Shown here: piece after piece, positions 33,131-46,565 of the stretch | How the letters are laid out: every line of letters begins with the position of its first letter | Position numbering within the stretch: the first letter of the stretch is position 1 | From: Phlebiopsis flavidoalba | Taxonomy: Eukaryota > Basidiomycota > Agaricomycetes > Polyporales > Phanerochaetaceae | NCBI GenBank assembly: GCA_035772785.1 | Contig: JAOCPU010000002.1 | Span: 1,116,001-1,180,000 of the forward strand | DNA length: 64,000 nt | Direction of reading: 5' to 3' | The notes under the pieces: model-generated | Told to the model about the DNA's origin: nothing | What the model saw: the letters and a program-made list of their open reading frames with translations, nothing else | Database searches by the model: none | Program-made: the position numbers and the translations under genes

Positions 33131-35661
33131 GGAAACGCTAGCTCCGAAGGCGTCCGGGGGGGCGTGGTGTTGTGTTTGTTTTTTTCACATTCGGATTTGT
33201 ACTTTGTAGGAAGGTGTACTTGTGTGTACGTGCGGGTGCACCACACGACAAATGGAGCGGTTTTTCTACGGGCAGTTCTCGTGTGCTCGTGTGCATTTGA
33301 TCCAGCGGTGATGCATTGATGGGCCTGCTTTGCATATGGCCACCGGAACCGCAGAGCCCGCGCCTGTGCGCTGTCGCATCGATGGTGCGAGGATGAGCGA
33401 GCAGGCTGTCTCAGTGTTTTGCACACCGAGTGCAGCCAGCACAATGGGCTCCTGGTGACTTCCCCACGGAAATGGCATGGAAGCAGGAAGCTGACGCGGG
33501 CGTCCGCGCGCTGGGTGGGGGGTTCTGTCTCTGGGTCAGTGTGCGAAGAGCTGCGAAGCTCACCGTGTGCGCTGGACGGGCTAGAGTCGCTGCGAACCCA
33601 GGGGGGCGAGGCATGACGCAAGCGTGTGGTCCACACCGGCTTCCCTGCGTCCTCTCGTCTAGGGCTCTGCGTCCGCAAGGGGATAAACCTAAACGTTGAC
33701 GCAGCCACGAACGAATCAGCAAAGCGCAAAACTTTCGAGTGCGAGGTCGGAGGGCCACCCGTGGCTGCACATCCAAACACCCACGCCGCCAGCGCTCGCC
33801 CTTTGCGCTACCCACTGGCGCGCGGAGTGGAACGGGCGGTGGGACGTCCGAGGTGCAGGAACGTTCCCGGTACGATCGCGAGGCCTAGGCGGCCGCACCC
33901 GCAGTGAGTGTGCCGGGCGCGCCACCCACCCCTAGCTGGTCTGAAGCGGAGTTGTGTGTATTATGAACAACGACAGGCGGCAGCAGCAACTCAGCAAGCA
34001 GCAAGCAGTAGAGATCGATCGGAGGACCCTTTGCTTCCGTTCCTGCGGCAGGGAGGCCTGGTCTCTGGGTGCTGCCCGCCCGGGCTCGCCACCGCATATG
34101 GCGTAGCGGGGGCTGCGATGGCCTGCCATGGGTCTTTCGCTGTGTGCTGCGAGAGCTGAGTTGCACGGGGGACGAGGCCTTAGGCGTCGAGGGAGGTCGA
34201 GGGCCGGAGTGGACTCTGGACAATGCGATGCATGGTCCACATCACACAAAAATCGAATGGCGCGGCGAAACCTTCCTTGATGGGTCTGCGAGCTTGACTT
34301 TGTGCTTTACCCAAGCGGAAGTCGACGAGACCGGTTACTGACCGAAGGGTCCAAGCGGGCGGGTGTGTACCGTGACGGCAGTAGTGCAAACAACTGCTCG
34401 CTGGGAGACGTCATGGCAGGAAAAGAGGGGCAGAACGCGATAACAGGGATACCCATAGGGGTGTGGGGTTCTGGTGAGATGCGAGGGCGACTCAAAGAGT
34501 GGGTTGCTCATATGTTCGTGTGAGCAGGTAGGGGTGAACCGCCAAGCGTCGCGAGGGACGACGTGAATGGTGAGAAGATGTCACGCCGGAAGCTATTGAG
34601 TTTGGGTGATACGACTGAGCGGTTCGAACACGAAAGGCGAGCTTACCAGACAAGAATGCTAGGCGGAAACCCATAGCGGCTCGCGGAGCGTTTGGGTAGC
34701 AGGCTCCCGCCATGCGTGGAACGGGCTTGAGAACGCTGCCCGACTGATGTGAGAGCCAGCCAGGCGCACCATACTGACAATCATGGGAGACAGCTGGCCC
34801 AATGCGCGCAGAACATGGAGTAGGCCACCACAGCCCCGCGACGTCTTCGTACGCGTGAATACAGAATCAACTTACCTCGTGTCCGCGCACATTCACAGGA
34901 CATTGCCGGACGCCACCCGTATATATTCTGGGGACGGGCGCGACTTTGTCATGCCAGCGTAGTCGCACGGGTGGGAGGCATCAGCAGCAACGGAACGGGG
35001 GCGCACGCACGGGGTCAGCTGCCTGATGGCGTGCGCCGCCCCTGGGGGGCCATAGCCGCCCAGGGCCCTGCGGGTTGCCATGCTGTGCTCCCGCCGCCCT
35101 CGTGGTGCACTCTTTTCGGTGGTCCCGTCAACGTCCCGCGAGGGCCCCGTGGCCCGCGCTGTGGCGAGGCGCTGGCCAACCGTGCCGGCTCGGGAACGCG
35201 CGCGGCTTGACACTTACGCGTGCTGGGGGGACCGCGGTACGCGAGGATTGGACCCACACGCACTGGCGGGCCCCTGCGATCATGCATGGAAAAGGAGGCC
35301 TTTGGACGCAATGCCTCGGCCCGCATGGGCGGCTGCCCAGGGGTCGGTTCTCGACATCTCACTCGATGTCGCAAACGGCCAGACAAGCATGACCCCCGAC
35401 GCACATAAGCAGCAACAGCGGCACTGGCACGGCGGCGCAGCGACCGATGCCTGCGCTATGCCAAAGATGGAGCAGCTCGAGAATGAGCCGCCTGGTAGAT
35501 TGAGAGACCCGCCGGCGTGACACGGGCTATAAGAAAGGCGAGAGACACAAGAGTACACTGTAATTAAACCAGAGCCGATCAACATGAGCCTAGCGCGTCC
35601 TGTACAACGGTGAGAAGAAGGGCGTCCTGGCAGCGATATGGACGCGTCGCGGGCTGTTCTA

Positions 35662-35690
35662 GGGGGGGGTTTGGGGGGCGGCAGGGGGGG
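35662..35690 (+). other. G-rich block with G-quadruplex potential
   Basis: Runs of 8, 6 and 7 G separated by ttt and cggca; the longest run can supply two G-tracts, so four tracts of three or more G lie within 29 bases. It is in the gene-free region upstream of the GATA factor. Confidence 0.6.
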
Positions 35691-37005
35691 ACATTGCGAG
35701 GAGCGATTCGGACAACAGATGGCCTATGGACAGAAGGAGGGTCACGCGGACGACGAACCCGGTGCCATATTATGTTTGCGGTACTGTAGGGGAGGGTGAT
35801 GCGAGGCCGAACTTGGTATGGATGGGGATGGGCTACGCAGCTGCGGGGAGCGGGCGCTGTGGGAGGACCTGGAGAGCAATGAGATGAGTTGAGAGCTTGG
35901 TTCACGCAACCAGGATACAGAATTGCTGGAGATTCGAGTGGGCGTTCAACCACTGTTCTCATCGATGACTGGATGGCATTGCATCCAGCATCTCCGAGTC
36001 CAGAGCGCGGACAGAGGCCGAGCATGAGACCGAGGTCAGATGAGAGGAGGCCAGGGAGCTGTCCACACCGCCGGTCCGCCCAGGGCGCCCTGCACCACGC
36101 ACGTCGCTGGGGACGAAAATAAATAAACACGGCTTAATCATATCCCACAGAAAGAAACACGCTGGCGGCGGGGGCCCCCGTTCAGGCCGGGACCCCCCTG
36201 TTGTGTGCGACGACTGTCTGTGTGCAGCTAAACATGGCGTTAATTCAAGCTCGGCACTGATGTCTGTCGCGACGCCCGAACACTCGCATCATGTGAAATT
36301 CCCGGGAGGACTGCTTTGATCCGCGCCCCCGACGCACACCCCGGCCACCGGCCGGCCCTGGCCGCACGAACACGCACCATTCTGCAGGTAGCTCCCAGCA
36401 GCAGCCAGGCATCTGCGGCCGGTGCTAGTCAGACAGAAGGAGCACACACTGCAGATGCAGTAGTGTTTGCGATGCAACGTAAGCCGCGTCGAACCCTGAT
36501 GAAGCAAGTAGCCGCTTGGAGGAAGCAGGAAACAATGTCGTCCCGACGTCAGAGCCAGGCCAGAGACGCCGAGCGGCCAGTTTACGCGCAAAAATATTGT
36601 GCCTGAACATGCCACGGCGGGGGTTCTCGGCACGAGTGGTCCGTGGGTCGCTACTGCCAAATACAGCAATTGATCCCTCTCGATTCGATCTCAAACCGGA
36701 CGAATTGGGGGTTTCGTTGAAATTGAGGGCGAGAAAAATGAATATTACCTCCCGAATGCGGTCCGCGAGACTCCTCGACCGTCGCTGTCCTGCCCCCAGT
36801 AAGTGCACGCTCTGCTCGCTCGCTCGCTCCCTCAAGGCTACAGTCAGTTGTCGTACTCGCTCTCCAGTCCCTAGCCCGCCCGCATCCTCCCTGCTGGTCA
36901 CCACCATCTGCACGCTGTGGCAGCCCATCGACCCCACCCATCTTCCCCCCCCTCACTACGCGGTCTCGCCAACCGCTCACACCCCCGTGCCAAAGCGTAT
37001 GTCAT

Positions 37006-37930
37006 GTTCTCTCAAACACCCCAGCACGGTTATTCGCTGATCTGTCCTTCCAAGAAATCCATGGAGCCCTCTACTGACCTCGACAAGAGGATTCGTAGAG
37101 TATACCTCACGCACTTGGTCTCCTCCCGGTCGTCCTACGGTAAATACATCTTGCATTGTCTACACAACTCAATCTTATCATTACTACCGTCGAGCGAAGC
37201 CCCCATCCCACCTCGGTGTCGTGTTGCCTGCCTGCACATAGCTCATCCATGGTCCTCAGCAGATGAGCTCTTTCTCTTCCCTGGGCAATCTCAGCCGTCG
37301 ACGTATCACCGCCTCCCCTCCCCGCTTCTCGTCGTCTCTCGTGCGACCGATGTAGTCGAATCAGCAGCGCCCATCCCTCGCTTTCAGAACACCGAGTGGG
37401 CCAAAACGTATTCTCTGCCCCCCTCGATCCCTCTACCTTTGCAGCTCTTGCAGCCTCGGGCGTTCCTTGGCCCACCCACACCCAGCGTGCCCTCCAGCCT
37501 TCCCGCCCGTGCCATGCGTTCCCCCAGCGAAATGATGTCTATAGGCCCGCCGGCTACTCCAAAGAGTTGGCCGGGCAGGCCATGCGCAGAGTGGAAGCTG
37601 GGGGCTCGGTCGTCCATGAGCCGCCGTATTCGACGACCACTTCAAGGAGGGCCGCAGCGCATGCAGTCTGGACACGTTCGTTCGAACCCTGGCAGTATGT
37701 CATATATGCGGCGACACAAGTCGACCCCATCTCAGGTGCGTCTCTGCCCGATCGTGCCTCGCCCGGACGCTCATTGATGTCTGCATGCAGGCTGCGGACC
37801 CCAGTTTGTCCATGACGGACATGACACATGGTTTGCAACGAGCGTCGTACGTCTTGTGTGAGCTCACAATTGCCGAACGGTCCCCACCCACGCCCAAAGA
37901 GGCGATGGTTCTTTTCTCGTTGGTGATGCA
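37006..37930 (+). CDS. Possible small unrecognised gene or 5' exons upstream of GATA factor
   Basis: Weakly supported. Near 37,264 an ATG opens SSFSSLGNLSRRRITASPPR, an Arg/Ser-rich start like a mitochondrial presequence. Further on, pieces in other frames read RFQNTEWAKNVFSAPLDPST and FAALAASGV (37,380-37,460), then YRPAGYSKELAGQAMRRVEA. These look more protein-like than the surroundings, but I cannot assign a family. An in-frame stop separates them from the GATA factor start at 38,027, so they are either a separate gene or leader exons. Confidence 0.3.
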
Positions 37931-38026
37931 CCCGTAGACGTACTCGCGGGTGGGGATACCCGTCTCAGTCTCACCTAACCGATTACCATTATTCGGATCG
38001 GCGACGCCCAACCTACCGCCCTCATT

Positions 38027-40866
38027 ATGGATGTCACCCGCCTCAACGACCCCCTTCAATCTCCGAACTTTTCAGAGCAGAAAACTTCCATCCCCTTAAA
38101 CCAGATCGCAATTCCAGGGCATGTTCTTTCGGACACCACCACTGGTTCTTCCGGTAGCTCCTCCGCCTATGGCGACGGACGCTCGACTGCGCCGACCTCG
38201 GCGAGCAGTCCCCAGTCTACCCGCAAGTTCCCGGACCTGTTTACGGACGATCTCTTTCCTTCTCGGAAGCCGTCTCACAGTGAGACAGTTTCCACCAGCA
38301 GCTTCCCGAGCCCAATCGTCTCAGGCTCGGCCCGACCTCAAAGGCTGCCGAGCTGGCAGCCGAGGAGGTGGATCCTGAGCGGCTGGCGCGCGAGGACCCG
38401 CTGGCGACGCAGTGTGGAAGATGTACGCCAAAACGAAGGCGAACCTGCCACTACGGCCAGCGCATGGAGAATCTGAACGTGGCGGATGATGCCTGGCGTT
38501 GAGGACAAGAAGAAGGAGACGAGGAGAGAGAGCGCGTGAGGGCGGAGGAGCTGCCGGTGGTCAAGGAGGAGAATTTTTTGCCCTTCCGTTTTTTGGCGCA
38601 CCTCTCGTCGGAGTTGTTGCTTGCAGAGGCCGCCTCGTCCTCGTCGCCCGGGCGCCCGCCGGGCACCGCGTCCACCGCTGGCAGAGGGCGACTCTGAGCG
38701 AGGGCGGTCCAAGGGCCAAGGCGAGAGTCAAGGTCGTTGGGTTGACGGGAACGAATCAGGACGGGTTCGAAGATAATGAGTGCGTTCTTTTATCTCATCA
38801 AAATGAGCCCTTGCGCTGAATGATGTCGCAACTATATAGCGAGGTCCCTATGGACTGGCGTGCCATGAGTAGATCACGTTCTCGGCATAGTGCCCATGGA
38901 TTGGCGCCCAGCGAGAGTCTGGTTTTCTCGCTCTCGCCACACCATGGCGGGGCTGCTCTCTGAGCACACTCAGTTCAAGTTCCCCAGCTCGTCGCCGCCC
39001 AAGGGCCCGTCGTCCCCGTCGAAGCCCCATACCCTCCAACCCGCCGCAGCCCCCAAACGTCGCACATGCCGCTCGCCGCCGTCCATGAAACGCACGAACC
39101 GAGCAACCATCACTTCACCCAGATCTGCCCCCTTCTCTGCCTTGACGAGCCCGTTGGGCACCCGGCTTGCCCTGCCCTCGCTGGGCCTCCATGGATTCCC
39201 ACGGGCGAGCATGTCCAATGCGCCATCGCCCGAGGAATCGGTCGCCTTCCCCAAGCGTATCCGCAAGACGAGTTTCGATCCACACTGTAGAGCGCGAGGG
39301 ATTCTTTCACCGGGGTGAGTGGTCGCCACCAAGTTAACGGGAAGCCGCAGCCCCCTGAAAAGACTGTTGGCACGAAGCGGCGGGCGGACGCCCCCCATGC
39401 GGAGAGTATGCTGCGAGGCGACCCCGTCGGGCTGGAGACGGGTGTGCCCGCCCATGGATGCGCGCGATGTACGAGTCCGGCTTGCCCAGCACAGCGTTTA
39501 ACTTCTCTTTCCAGCCCTACGACCACTTTCTCGACATGCCCCACCACGTCCACAACCTCCACCACCACCCACTCGGCCACCCCCACAAACCGCGCATCGT
39601 CGACGGGCACTACCACGGACCGCTGCTCGGTGGGGCGTTATCACTCGCCAGCTCCGACCAGGGCCCCGAGGGCCTCTCGGCGGCCGCGGCCGCAGCGTCG
39701 GTGGCCGTCGCAGAGGGCTACGCGCAGCTCAACGTCGCGAACCTGCACGGGCTCGACGACAGCGGGCTGGACTACTCGATGATGGGGATGGGGAATGGTG
39801 TCTGTACTCCGGGCATGGACGGGCACTCGTCGATCGCGCACCACCCGTTCACGCACGTCGATCCGACCCAGATCCTCCCCCTCGATCAGGCCGACTTCCA
39901 GAGCTTCCACCCGAGCCCGTCGAGCGACGGTCTGCTGGGGCAAACGGCGTGAACCTCGAGCTCGAACGCCTCGCCGGAGCTCGTACATCACCTCGAACGC
40001 GTGACGCGCGACAGAGGGCCGCCGTCCGGTTCGAGGGGGCCTGCCCAACGGCACCGGGCGTGCGCCCCGCCCGCAAGATCTCGTCGGCCAAGCGCATGGA
40101 GACGGCGGCGTCTCGCGGCGGCCAGCGCAAGGGGTGCGTTTATCGCGCCACCAGTATCTTGACCGAACCGGTGTTAATCTTTTTGATGTGTGCTTACCGG
40201 CCCTGCAGCAGCTCGCCCGAGCTCCAGGACGAAGCACGTCCGGCCCGTCGTCCAAGGACGACGGCGAGGCGTCGCCCACGTGTCGTGTGCACCAACTGCG
40301 GCACCACCAACACCCCGCTGTGGCGGCGGGACCCCCGAGGGCCAGCCCACCTCTCTGAGTGCTGTGCTAAGCAGTTGCTATTCTGTCGTTCTCTCTTGCC
40401 TCTTCGATGTGCTGTCGCTGACCCGCTCTACTTTTTTTTCGTCCCCCAGGTAATGCATGCGGGCTTTTCTTCGTACGTCGTGCGGCCATCAGTCCGTTAG
40501 AGCGCCGATTCTGACCGGACTCCTGTAGAACGGTTGCACGGCGTCGTGCGTCCACTGTCGCTCAAGACGGATGTCATCAAGAAACGGTGCGTTATCGGGC
40601 GGCGTTTGCGGAGAGAGGTGTAGGACCGAGCCACTGATCGTACGCTCCACAGGAATCGCGCGTCCGGCACGCCCCACAGCACGTCCCGCAAGAGCGCTGC
40701 GCTCCCGAAGCTCGCGGCACTCCGGCACGCGGCCCCGCTCGCTCGACGACGAGGCGCGATGCCTACTGGTCCTCTCGGGCTCGCGACTCTCGTCTTCAGT
40801 TTGCCCACGAATCGCGTTGGCAGTGTGTTCAGCGCGGCCGGGGGGCGGCGGCGCGCTGGCGATCGA
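38027..40866 (+). CDS. AreA/NIT2-type GATA transcription factor (nitrogen regulation)
   Basis: Nuclear activator of nitrogen-catabolic genes in fungi. Starts MDVTRLNDPLQSPNFSEQ at 38,027, the first Met after an in-frame stop. The conserved AreA N-terminal block is present across frame breaks near 38,390-38,500: DPLATQ, WKMYAKTKANLP, GQRMENLTWRMMALAL (PF08550-like). Middle parts include FKFPSSSPPKGPSSPSKP, FPKRIRKTSFD, FTGVSGRHQVNGKPQPPEKT, a His-rich stretch (39,540-39,615), and DPTQILPLDQADFQSFHPSP. The single zinc finger begins VCTNCGTTNTPLWRRDPEGQ (Cys codons 40,288 and 40,297). Its third Cys codon is split by an intron, then NACGLFF (about 40,453), another intron, and the basic tail HGVVRPLSLKTDVIKKR, characteristic of AreA rather than siderophore-type GATA factors. 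The C-terminal end is approximate. In relatives, activity is controlled by nitrogen source. Confidence 0.92.
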
Positions 40867-41600
40867 TGAAGCGGACAGCGACGGACCTTCTTATAGGCGG
40901 GGCCGCAGATTTCTACTACCTCCTCTCACGCAAAAGGACAATGATGAGAGCGTCGGTGTGCAATAATTCGTTTCTTTCTTTTTTTCAACTCCCTCGTTAT
41001 CTCTGTCTCTCTCAATTCGTCTCTGCTTATCTTTACGAATGTCTCTTCACGATACCATCATCTCGCAAGTTATTTTCCATGGGCGCGAGAGTTGTTGCTC
41101 TATGTGTAATGTTCATTAGATTTTGTAGCGGATCTGTTGCGGGTTAGCCATACATGCCATGTCACCTCATGCCTTTCGTCACTATTCTGTATCGACCATG
41201 ACCGTAGAACCGTAGATTAACCAATCATCCAATGACCCGTCTGTTGTACGAACGAGACAATAGAATAGCTAGTTTTACTCGATGGAAAGCACAGTCACGT
41301 CGGGAGAGCAATCTGTTCACACAACAGTTATCGGCCAATGCCCGATCAGCCCGCCGCAATGATAGATCACTTATGCCTCTCGCACCTGCTTACCACAGCT
41401 TACCGGAACAGAACGCCCAGTAAGAGATGGATGCTTACTGGGTATTCCTGATGAATCAATTAGCAGACACCTGGAGACCACCCCGACCTGTCGACCTCTC
41501 GCGGTGACGGTTCACTACTTACTTCACTCTTTCCCTCCTGCAACCTGGCTCCTCCATTATTCAGACAGCCGTCGCCCGGTCGCCCGTGCCTCCTTTCATC
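40867..41600. other. Intergenic, 3' flank of GATA factor
   Basis: About 730 bases, pyrimidine-rich near 40,970-41,030; nothing recognisable. Probably 3' UTR of the GATA factor and promoter of the Sec7 gene. Confidence 0.4.
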
Positions 41601-44600
41601 TTTTCCTGCTAGCCTACAGCCGGTTGGGCCCAAGGACGTCCATGGGCTGCTGAACCGTCGCGTCTCCAGAACCGACTTGGATTTCGAGCAGGCGTTACGC
41701 GCAGAGGGGACTGTGCTCCTTAAGGAAAGCCCCGACGTCGACACGCTAGGACAGGACGCTCCCCCCTAGCACGTCCTTTGCCGCCATGGGCCCGTACGCT
41801 TCTCCTGAAGCGGCAATCAGAACGCCTCGTACTGGGCAGCCCGCTACACCGACTGTGCTTCCTCCTACACCCTCAACCAGCAGCCCGCACGGCAGGGCCC
41901 TCCTCGCTGCCCCTCCCGAGACTCCACCTCGTCGAGCTCGGGCCAGGAGATATTCTACGACGCACAGTAGAGGACACGGACCTGCAGACGTAAAACGCAC
42001 CGCTCGATGATTGTACCGCTCGCCAGGCTCCCGCGAGCGAAGCACCGCCCAGCCCGGATCCTCGCGCGTACGCTCCTATCCGCAAGAGCTAGTGAAAACC
42101 CAAGAAACAAGGAAGGCAGCTCTTTGGCAGCGGCTGCCGCTGCCACGCGCGCGACGGCCGCCCCGCCCCCGGCGGCACGCTGCCTGCGCCGCCGCTTGCG
42201 CCGAACCGGTTTCAGTGCCCATTGACTTTTCAGGACCGCCAGAGATCGGTCACCTCGACCGTGTCTGTGGGCAAACCACGGCGAAACAGGGCACCCCGCC
42301 CCCGTCGAAGGCGAAGCTCAGAGGACCCCAGGGCCTCGCAGGTATCTCTCCTCCTTGGAAACGGGGCAGCTGCGAGACCAGATTGGGTGTTTGACGAGTC
42401 CACGCTCGATGGCTTCTATGAGGGACAACGGGATATCCAAGGTAGTGCGTGTTTCTACAAGCAGTATGCGGTTTGCTGAGTGCGGCGTTTGTAGCCCCCC
42501 AAGTCCTCTGTGCGTGCAAAGACGACGGCCTTTCTGGGGAAGATGCTGGGTACAATCAACGACGCGAGAACGTTCGGTGAGCACGACTGTCATGGGTTTG
42601 ATATGCTTCAGTTTCTGAAATCGTTCTAGCGGACCGTCACTGCGTCAAGCTCATCTTCACATTCAGCACCTCATGTATTCGATGCGTTTCACGCCTCCAG
42701 TCCCTCCAGTTCCCCCATTACCGAAGGCTCACAGCCCAGAAGTGGTTGATGTGTGTTCACCAGCCCATCGTCTTCGCTTGACCTGCAGAAACCGCTTCCA
42801 GATATCATGCAGCAGCCCATGACGACAAGTCCGACACAAAGATCGAGGAAATGGGAGGACCATTCCATGGTTTGTGCTCAGATCCCGTACACGAACACCG
42901 TCGACCGACAGGAACTGTCACGCACAACACGATGAAGACCGGCACGATTGTGCCTAAACGCAAACAAGCGCCGTATTCGCATGAGCGTGAGTGACGTCGA
43001 CCTGAAGCGCGTTATGGCAACTGCCTCATCGAGTACGCCACTTCGCCACTGCCCCGAACGAGTCTGTCCACACGCGAATCAGACAGCTCAGACCTCAGCA
43101 GCATCATGACAGATTTCAAGGGGGAGCTGTTCCAGCTGATCCCATCTCGACAGGCCTGTTAGACCTGAAAGATCCCTCCACGCCTGACCGCAGGCGGCCC
43201 ACATCTACGCGCTCGCAGAGCGATAATGTCCTTTCCGCGCCCACCATCCCCAACCGCCCACCGCCCCAAGCACGCCGACACGGAGCCTTCCCCCTCGACC
43301 TCCACATCGTCACCGAGCGACCCACCAACGCTCTCCTATACACCAGCCCTCGATGGAGCAGCCTGAACGGGAACTTGGCCCGCACAAGATCAGGCTCTGC
43401 TACGCAACCCTCCGCCACGAGTCTCTGGCCTTCGATACGGGCCTAAGGTTGCAGAACCGCGGTGTCGTCACCATCCATGACCTATATACCTTCACCCACA
43501 CGAGACAGTAACCGCCCCCTGCGGGTTCAGCATCGTTCCACGGCATCAAGTTCTGAGCCTTCCCTTATCCCTGTCAGAGAAGAAGGCAAGCGCAATTGTG
43601 AGATTTGCCTGATCGACGCTAGTGTTGCTTCATTAACATGTCTTATTAGTTTCGGGGCTGTCTGCAGCGTCTCAACAGGATCTTTCAACAAACGAACTCG
43701 TCATAACCAGGTTTTCGACAAGTCGCTCTCCTTCCAAGGGCGAAGAGCCAAGTGATCTCCGCGCTCGAGGCAAGGAGCTGGCTGCGCGGTGTTGGAACGA
43801 AGATGAGACTTTCATGGCCAAGGACAAGATTTGCAGAGTGGCTTGGTGGGCAGTGAGTACTATTTCCTGCCGTTGCCGTTTGGTCGTTGACCTCAACGCT
43901 ACCATAGGAGCCCTATTAACAAAACCGCCCTGCGCTATTACATGGACAACTTCGACTTTTCTGGCCTGCGGCTGGACAATGCCTTCAGGTGAGTACGAGA
44001 AGACTCCGTCAAAGATATTTCGCTCATCGGCTGTGTAGGCGGTTGTGTGGATAAAAAACTCTTTCTCAAGGCCGAAACGCAGCAAGTTGATCGTATCCTC
44101 GAGCAATTTGCACGGCGGTATATTTCGAGTGCAATCCGACCAGCATTCTAGGAAGCGCCAGTAAGTAATGGTCCTCCGTGTTCGGACCACCGCTTACAGA
44201 TTTCCACAGGTGTTGTGTCCATTCTGTTGCATATTCACTATTACTCCTGAACACGGACTTGCACGTTGCTGAGCCTCACCAGTCGCATGTCACGTAACCA
44301 GTTCGTGCGAAACACACTCGAAACCTTGCAACTTCAGCTCCAGCCTGGGTCGTCGTCGTCGGATCTCACATATGACGATTGGAGCAGCGTGCGGGCAGGA
44401 TCCGACGTTAGCGACGGACCCGTGGGGCGGACAATCAAGCGCAGTGATAGTATGACGAGTTGGAGCAGTGTTACCCGGGAAGCATTCGCTTCGAACCTTG
44501 GTAGCAGAGCTGCCTCGTCTGGCCAGTTGACCTCCGCCTCAACAGATACATCTGGGACACAGCCGGTAACGCCCGTCAATGAAAGCGCCCTCTCTGTCGC

Positions 44601-46565
44601 CTCGGTACGCGAGACCAAGAGCTCTGATTCTGGTTCGTCGCCAGTAGTGTACGATCGCAACTGGGAGAATGAGATGGAAAACATGCTGAAGGCAAGCATC
44701 CAGATTTTGGTGATTTCTTCGTCTTCTGACCAACGTTGTAACAGGAAATATATAATGCCGTGAAGACACAGCAGATTCTCCAGCCGACTGGTAGCATGAT
44801 GCTCGCGCGGACGTCACACTTCGTCGCTCGGCCCTCATGGGCCTGTCATCCGGAAGCGCAGCCTTCGTGCGCAACCGAACGACCGTCTGACGAACTTCAA
44901 GCGCGGCAGCATACGTGGGCTCCAGTCCATCCTCTCACCCCAAGGCGGTCACAGTCCATATGCTAGCAATCTCGCCGACGGAAGCTAGGGCCAGTCCCGC
45001 TCCCAGCTTCGCAAACCTCGCATGAGGTGAGTCTCGATCTTCGCTCTCTCACGCGGTCATGGGTAGTAACGGATCTTGTTCGTCTTCGCAGGGCGTCCAT
45101 GCATCCACAGCATCGTTCCTCACACCTACACTCGGATTTGCATCTAATCTCTCCCACGACGATCATCAAGGAGACCCAAGAGGACGATGCTCAGAGCCTC
45201 CGTAGTGGTCACTCAATGTCGACGGAGATCAGTATCAGTGACGAGGAGCTTGCCCTTCGGGAACCCTCCGTGGGCAAAAGAGGGCATGCTGTGCCGCAAG
45301 CAGTACTGGGAGTCAAAAAACAAGCGGGCAAAGTCGAAAGGGTGGATGGATGTGTTTTGTTGTGATCCAGAAGGGCGAGCTGAGTATGTTCATCTTCGGC
45401 GATCACAGCGTTGGAGGCGGAGCTGTGGTAGGCTGGCGGTAATTGGCTGGTGCGTGTTTACTGTGATCAACTTGGTACCCGTTCTCACGTCCTCGGCAGG
45501 AAAATGCTTCCCCAGTCGGTACCTTGACACTCGCACACTCGCTAGCACATTCTCTTTCCGCCTCCTGGTTATAACCGACAGCGGCCACATTGCATGGTTC
45601 TCACACTGGCGAGAACGGCGGCGTCTACTTTTTCCAGGCGGGTACGTGAAGAGCTTGTCAACGAATGGGTCTCCACATGCAACTACTGGGCGGCCCGAAC
45701 GAGCAAAGAGCCTCTCACTGGTGGTGTCTCAAACATGGAATATGGTTGGAACCCGTGTCCTGGATCCCGATAACGGATCGGACGCTGTCAGCGTCCGCAG
45801 CGGGCGTAGCAATCGCAGCAAGTACAGCAAGAAAGACTTTGCCACCACAATCAGGGGCGACAAGTCTCCTTGGGGCAGACCGCACTTTCATCAACGACTG
45901 GAAGCCGCCTATGCCGCCGTCTGTTCCGAGTAATCATGACGAAGAGACTCAACTGGAGGCCTTGAAGAAACATGTCATTGCCTTGAAGGCCGATCTTGAT
46001 CAACACGACGCGCTGGAGGAGCCGATGCTGGCCTTGGTACGTGTGATGTCTGCCTCACCTTTCACCTTCTCATTGAATCTTCTCCAGTATCCCGTTTCGC
46101 TCCACGAATGCTACAAAAGCGGCGAGCAACTGGAAGGCGCGTTCCCAGTGGATCTTGGCTGAGCATGTCAAGTACGAACACTACATTGACTCGCTCCGCT
46201 CCGCAATGTCTCTTCGCCTGAAAAAGCGGGGAGAAAAGGCCCTCGAACGTGCATTAGACGTAGAGGCGCCTGACGAGGACCAGCCCGGCAACGCGAAAGG
46301 AAAGTGGAGGGGCCAGCCCGACGAAGACACGATAGAAGAAAGCGACGAACGCGCCACCAAGTGCGAAGGGATTCGGCCAGTTTCCCCACTCGACGATTCG
46401 TTCACAGTCGCACCGTCCGCGAGACGGCGGAAGGCGGTTTGTGTCGCCGATGATACAGCCAACGATCTTAACCTAGTGTCGCTATATATGTACAGCTCTC
46501 CTAGGCGTGCCAGGAGCCTTTGTAACCGACCCTCCTTCGAGTTTTGGAATGTTTTTCTGCCTTGA
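41601..46565 (+). CDS. Sec7-PH guanine-nucleotide exchange factor for Arf GTPases (Syt1/Yel1-like)
   Basis: Loads GTP on Arf-family GTPases in membrane traffic. The long N-terminus (41,600-43,740) is low-complexity with conserved-looking islands: DLDFEQALRAEGTVLLKESP, SYPQELVKTQETRKA, DFSGPPEIGHLDRV, DWVFDESTLDGFYEGQRD. The Sec7 domain spans about 43,765-44,260: LRARGKELAARCWNEDETFM, AKDKIAEWLGG (catalytic Glu, after ignoring one T near 43,831), NKTALRYYMDNFDFSGLRLD, FLKAETQQVDRILEQFARRY, LLNTDLHVA, LTSRMSRNQFVRNTLETL. The PH domain spans about 45,270-45,700: GMLCRKQYWESKNKRAKSKG, WMDVF, KGELSMFIFGDHSVGGG, YFFQAG, ELVNEWVSTCNYWAARTSKE. A helical C-terminus follows (LEALKKHVIALKADLDQHDA, KYEHYIDSLRSAMSLRLKKR). 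The 5' end (41.4-41.8 kb) is uncertain. Convergent with the P450. Confidence 0.9.

Larger units (their letters stand above)
31964..36900. other. Long GC-rich stretch without recognisable genes
   Basis: Nearly 5 kb. The long open frames here (for example 32,382-33,209 plus and 32,869-33,780 minus) overlap on opposite strands, are Arg/Ala/Pro/His-rich, and have no family look; high GC suppresses stop codons. The stretch contains a CGT microsatellite near 33,103, a G-rich block at 35,662-35,690, and AT-rich islands (near 32,790-32,830). Its position suggests distal regulatory or 5' leader sequence of the downstream GATA factor, but that is inference. No tRNA or transposon ends were found. Confidence 0.45.

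Noticed and set aside
32382..33780. 275-codon plus and 303-codon minus open frames
   Set aside because: They overlap on opposite strands in GC-rich DNA, are rich in Arg/Ala/Pro/His, and have no family features; they are stop-poor by composition.
36917..37777. 286-codon plus-strand open frame as a single gene
   Set aside because: Protein-like pieces switch between frames and the long frame itself is Pro/Ser/Arg-rich; kept only as a weak possible gene.
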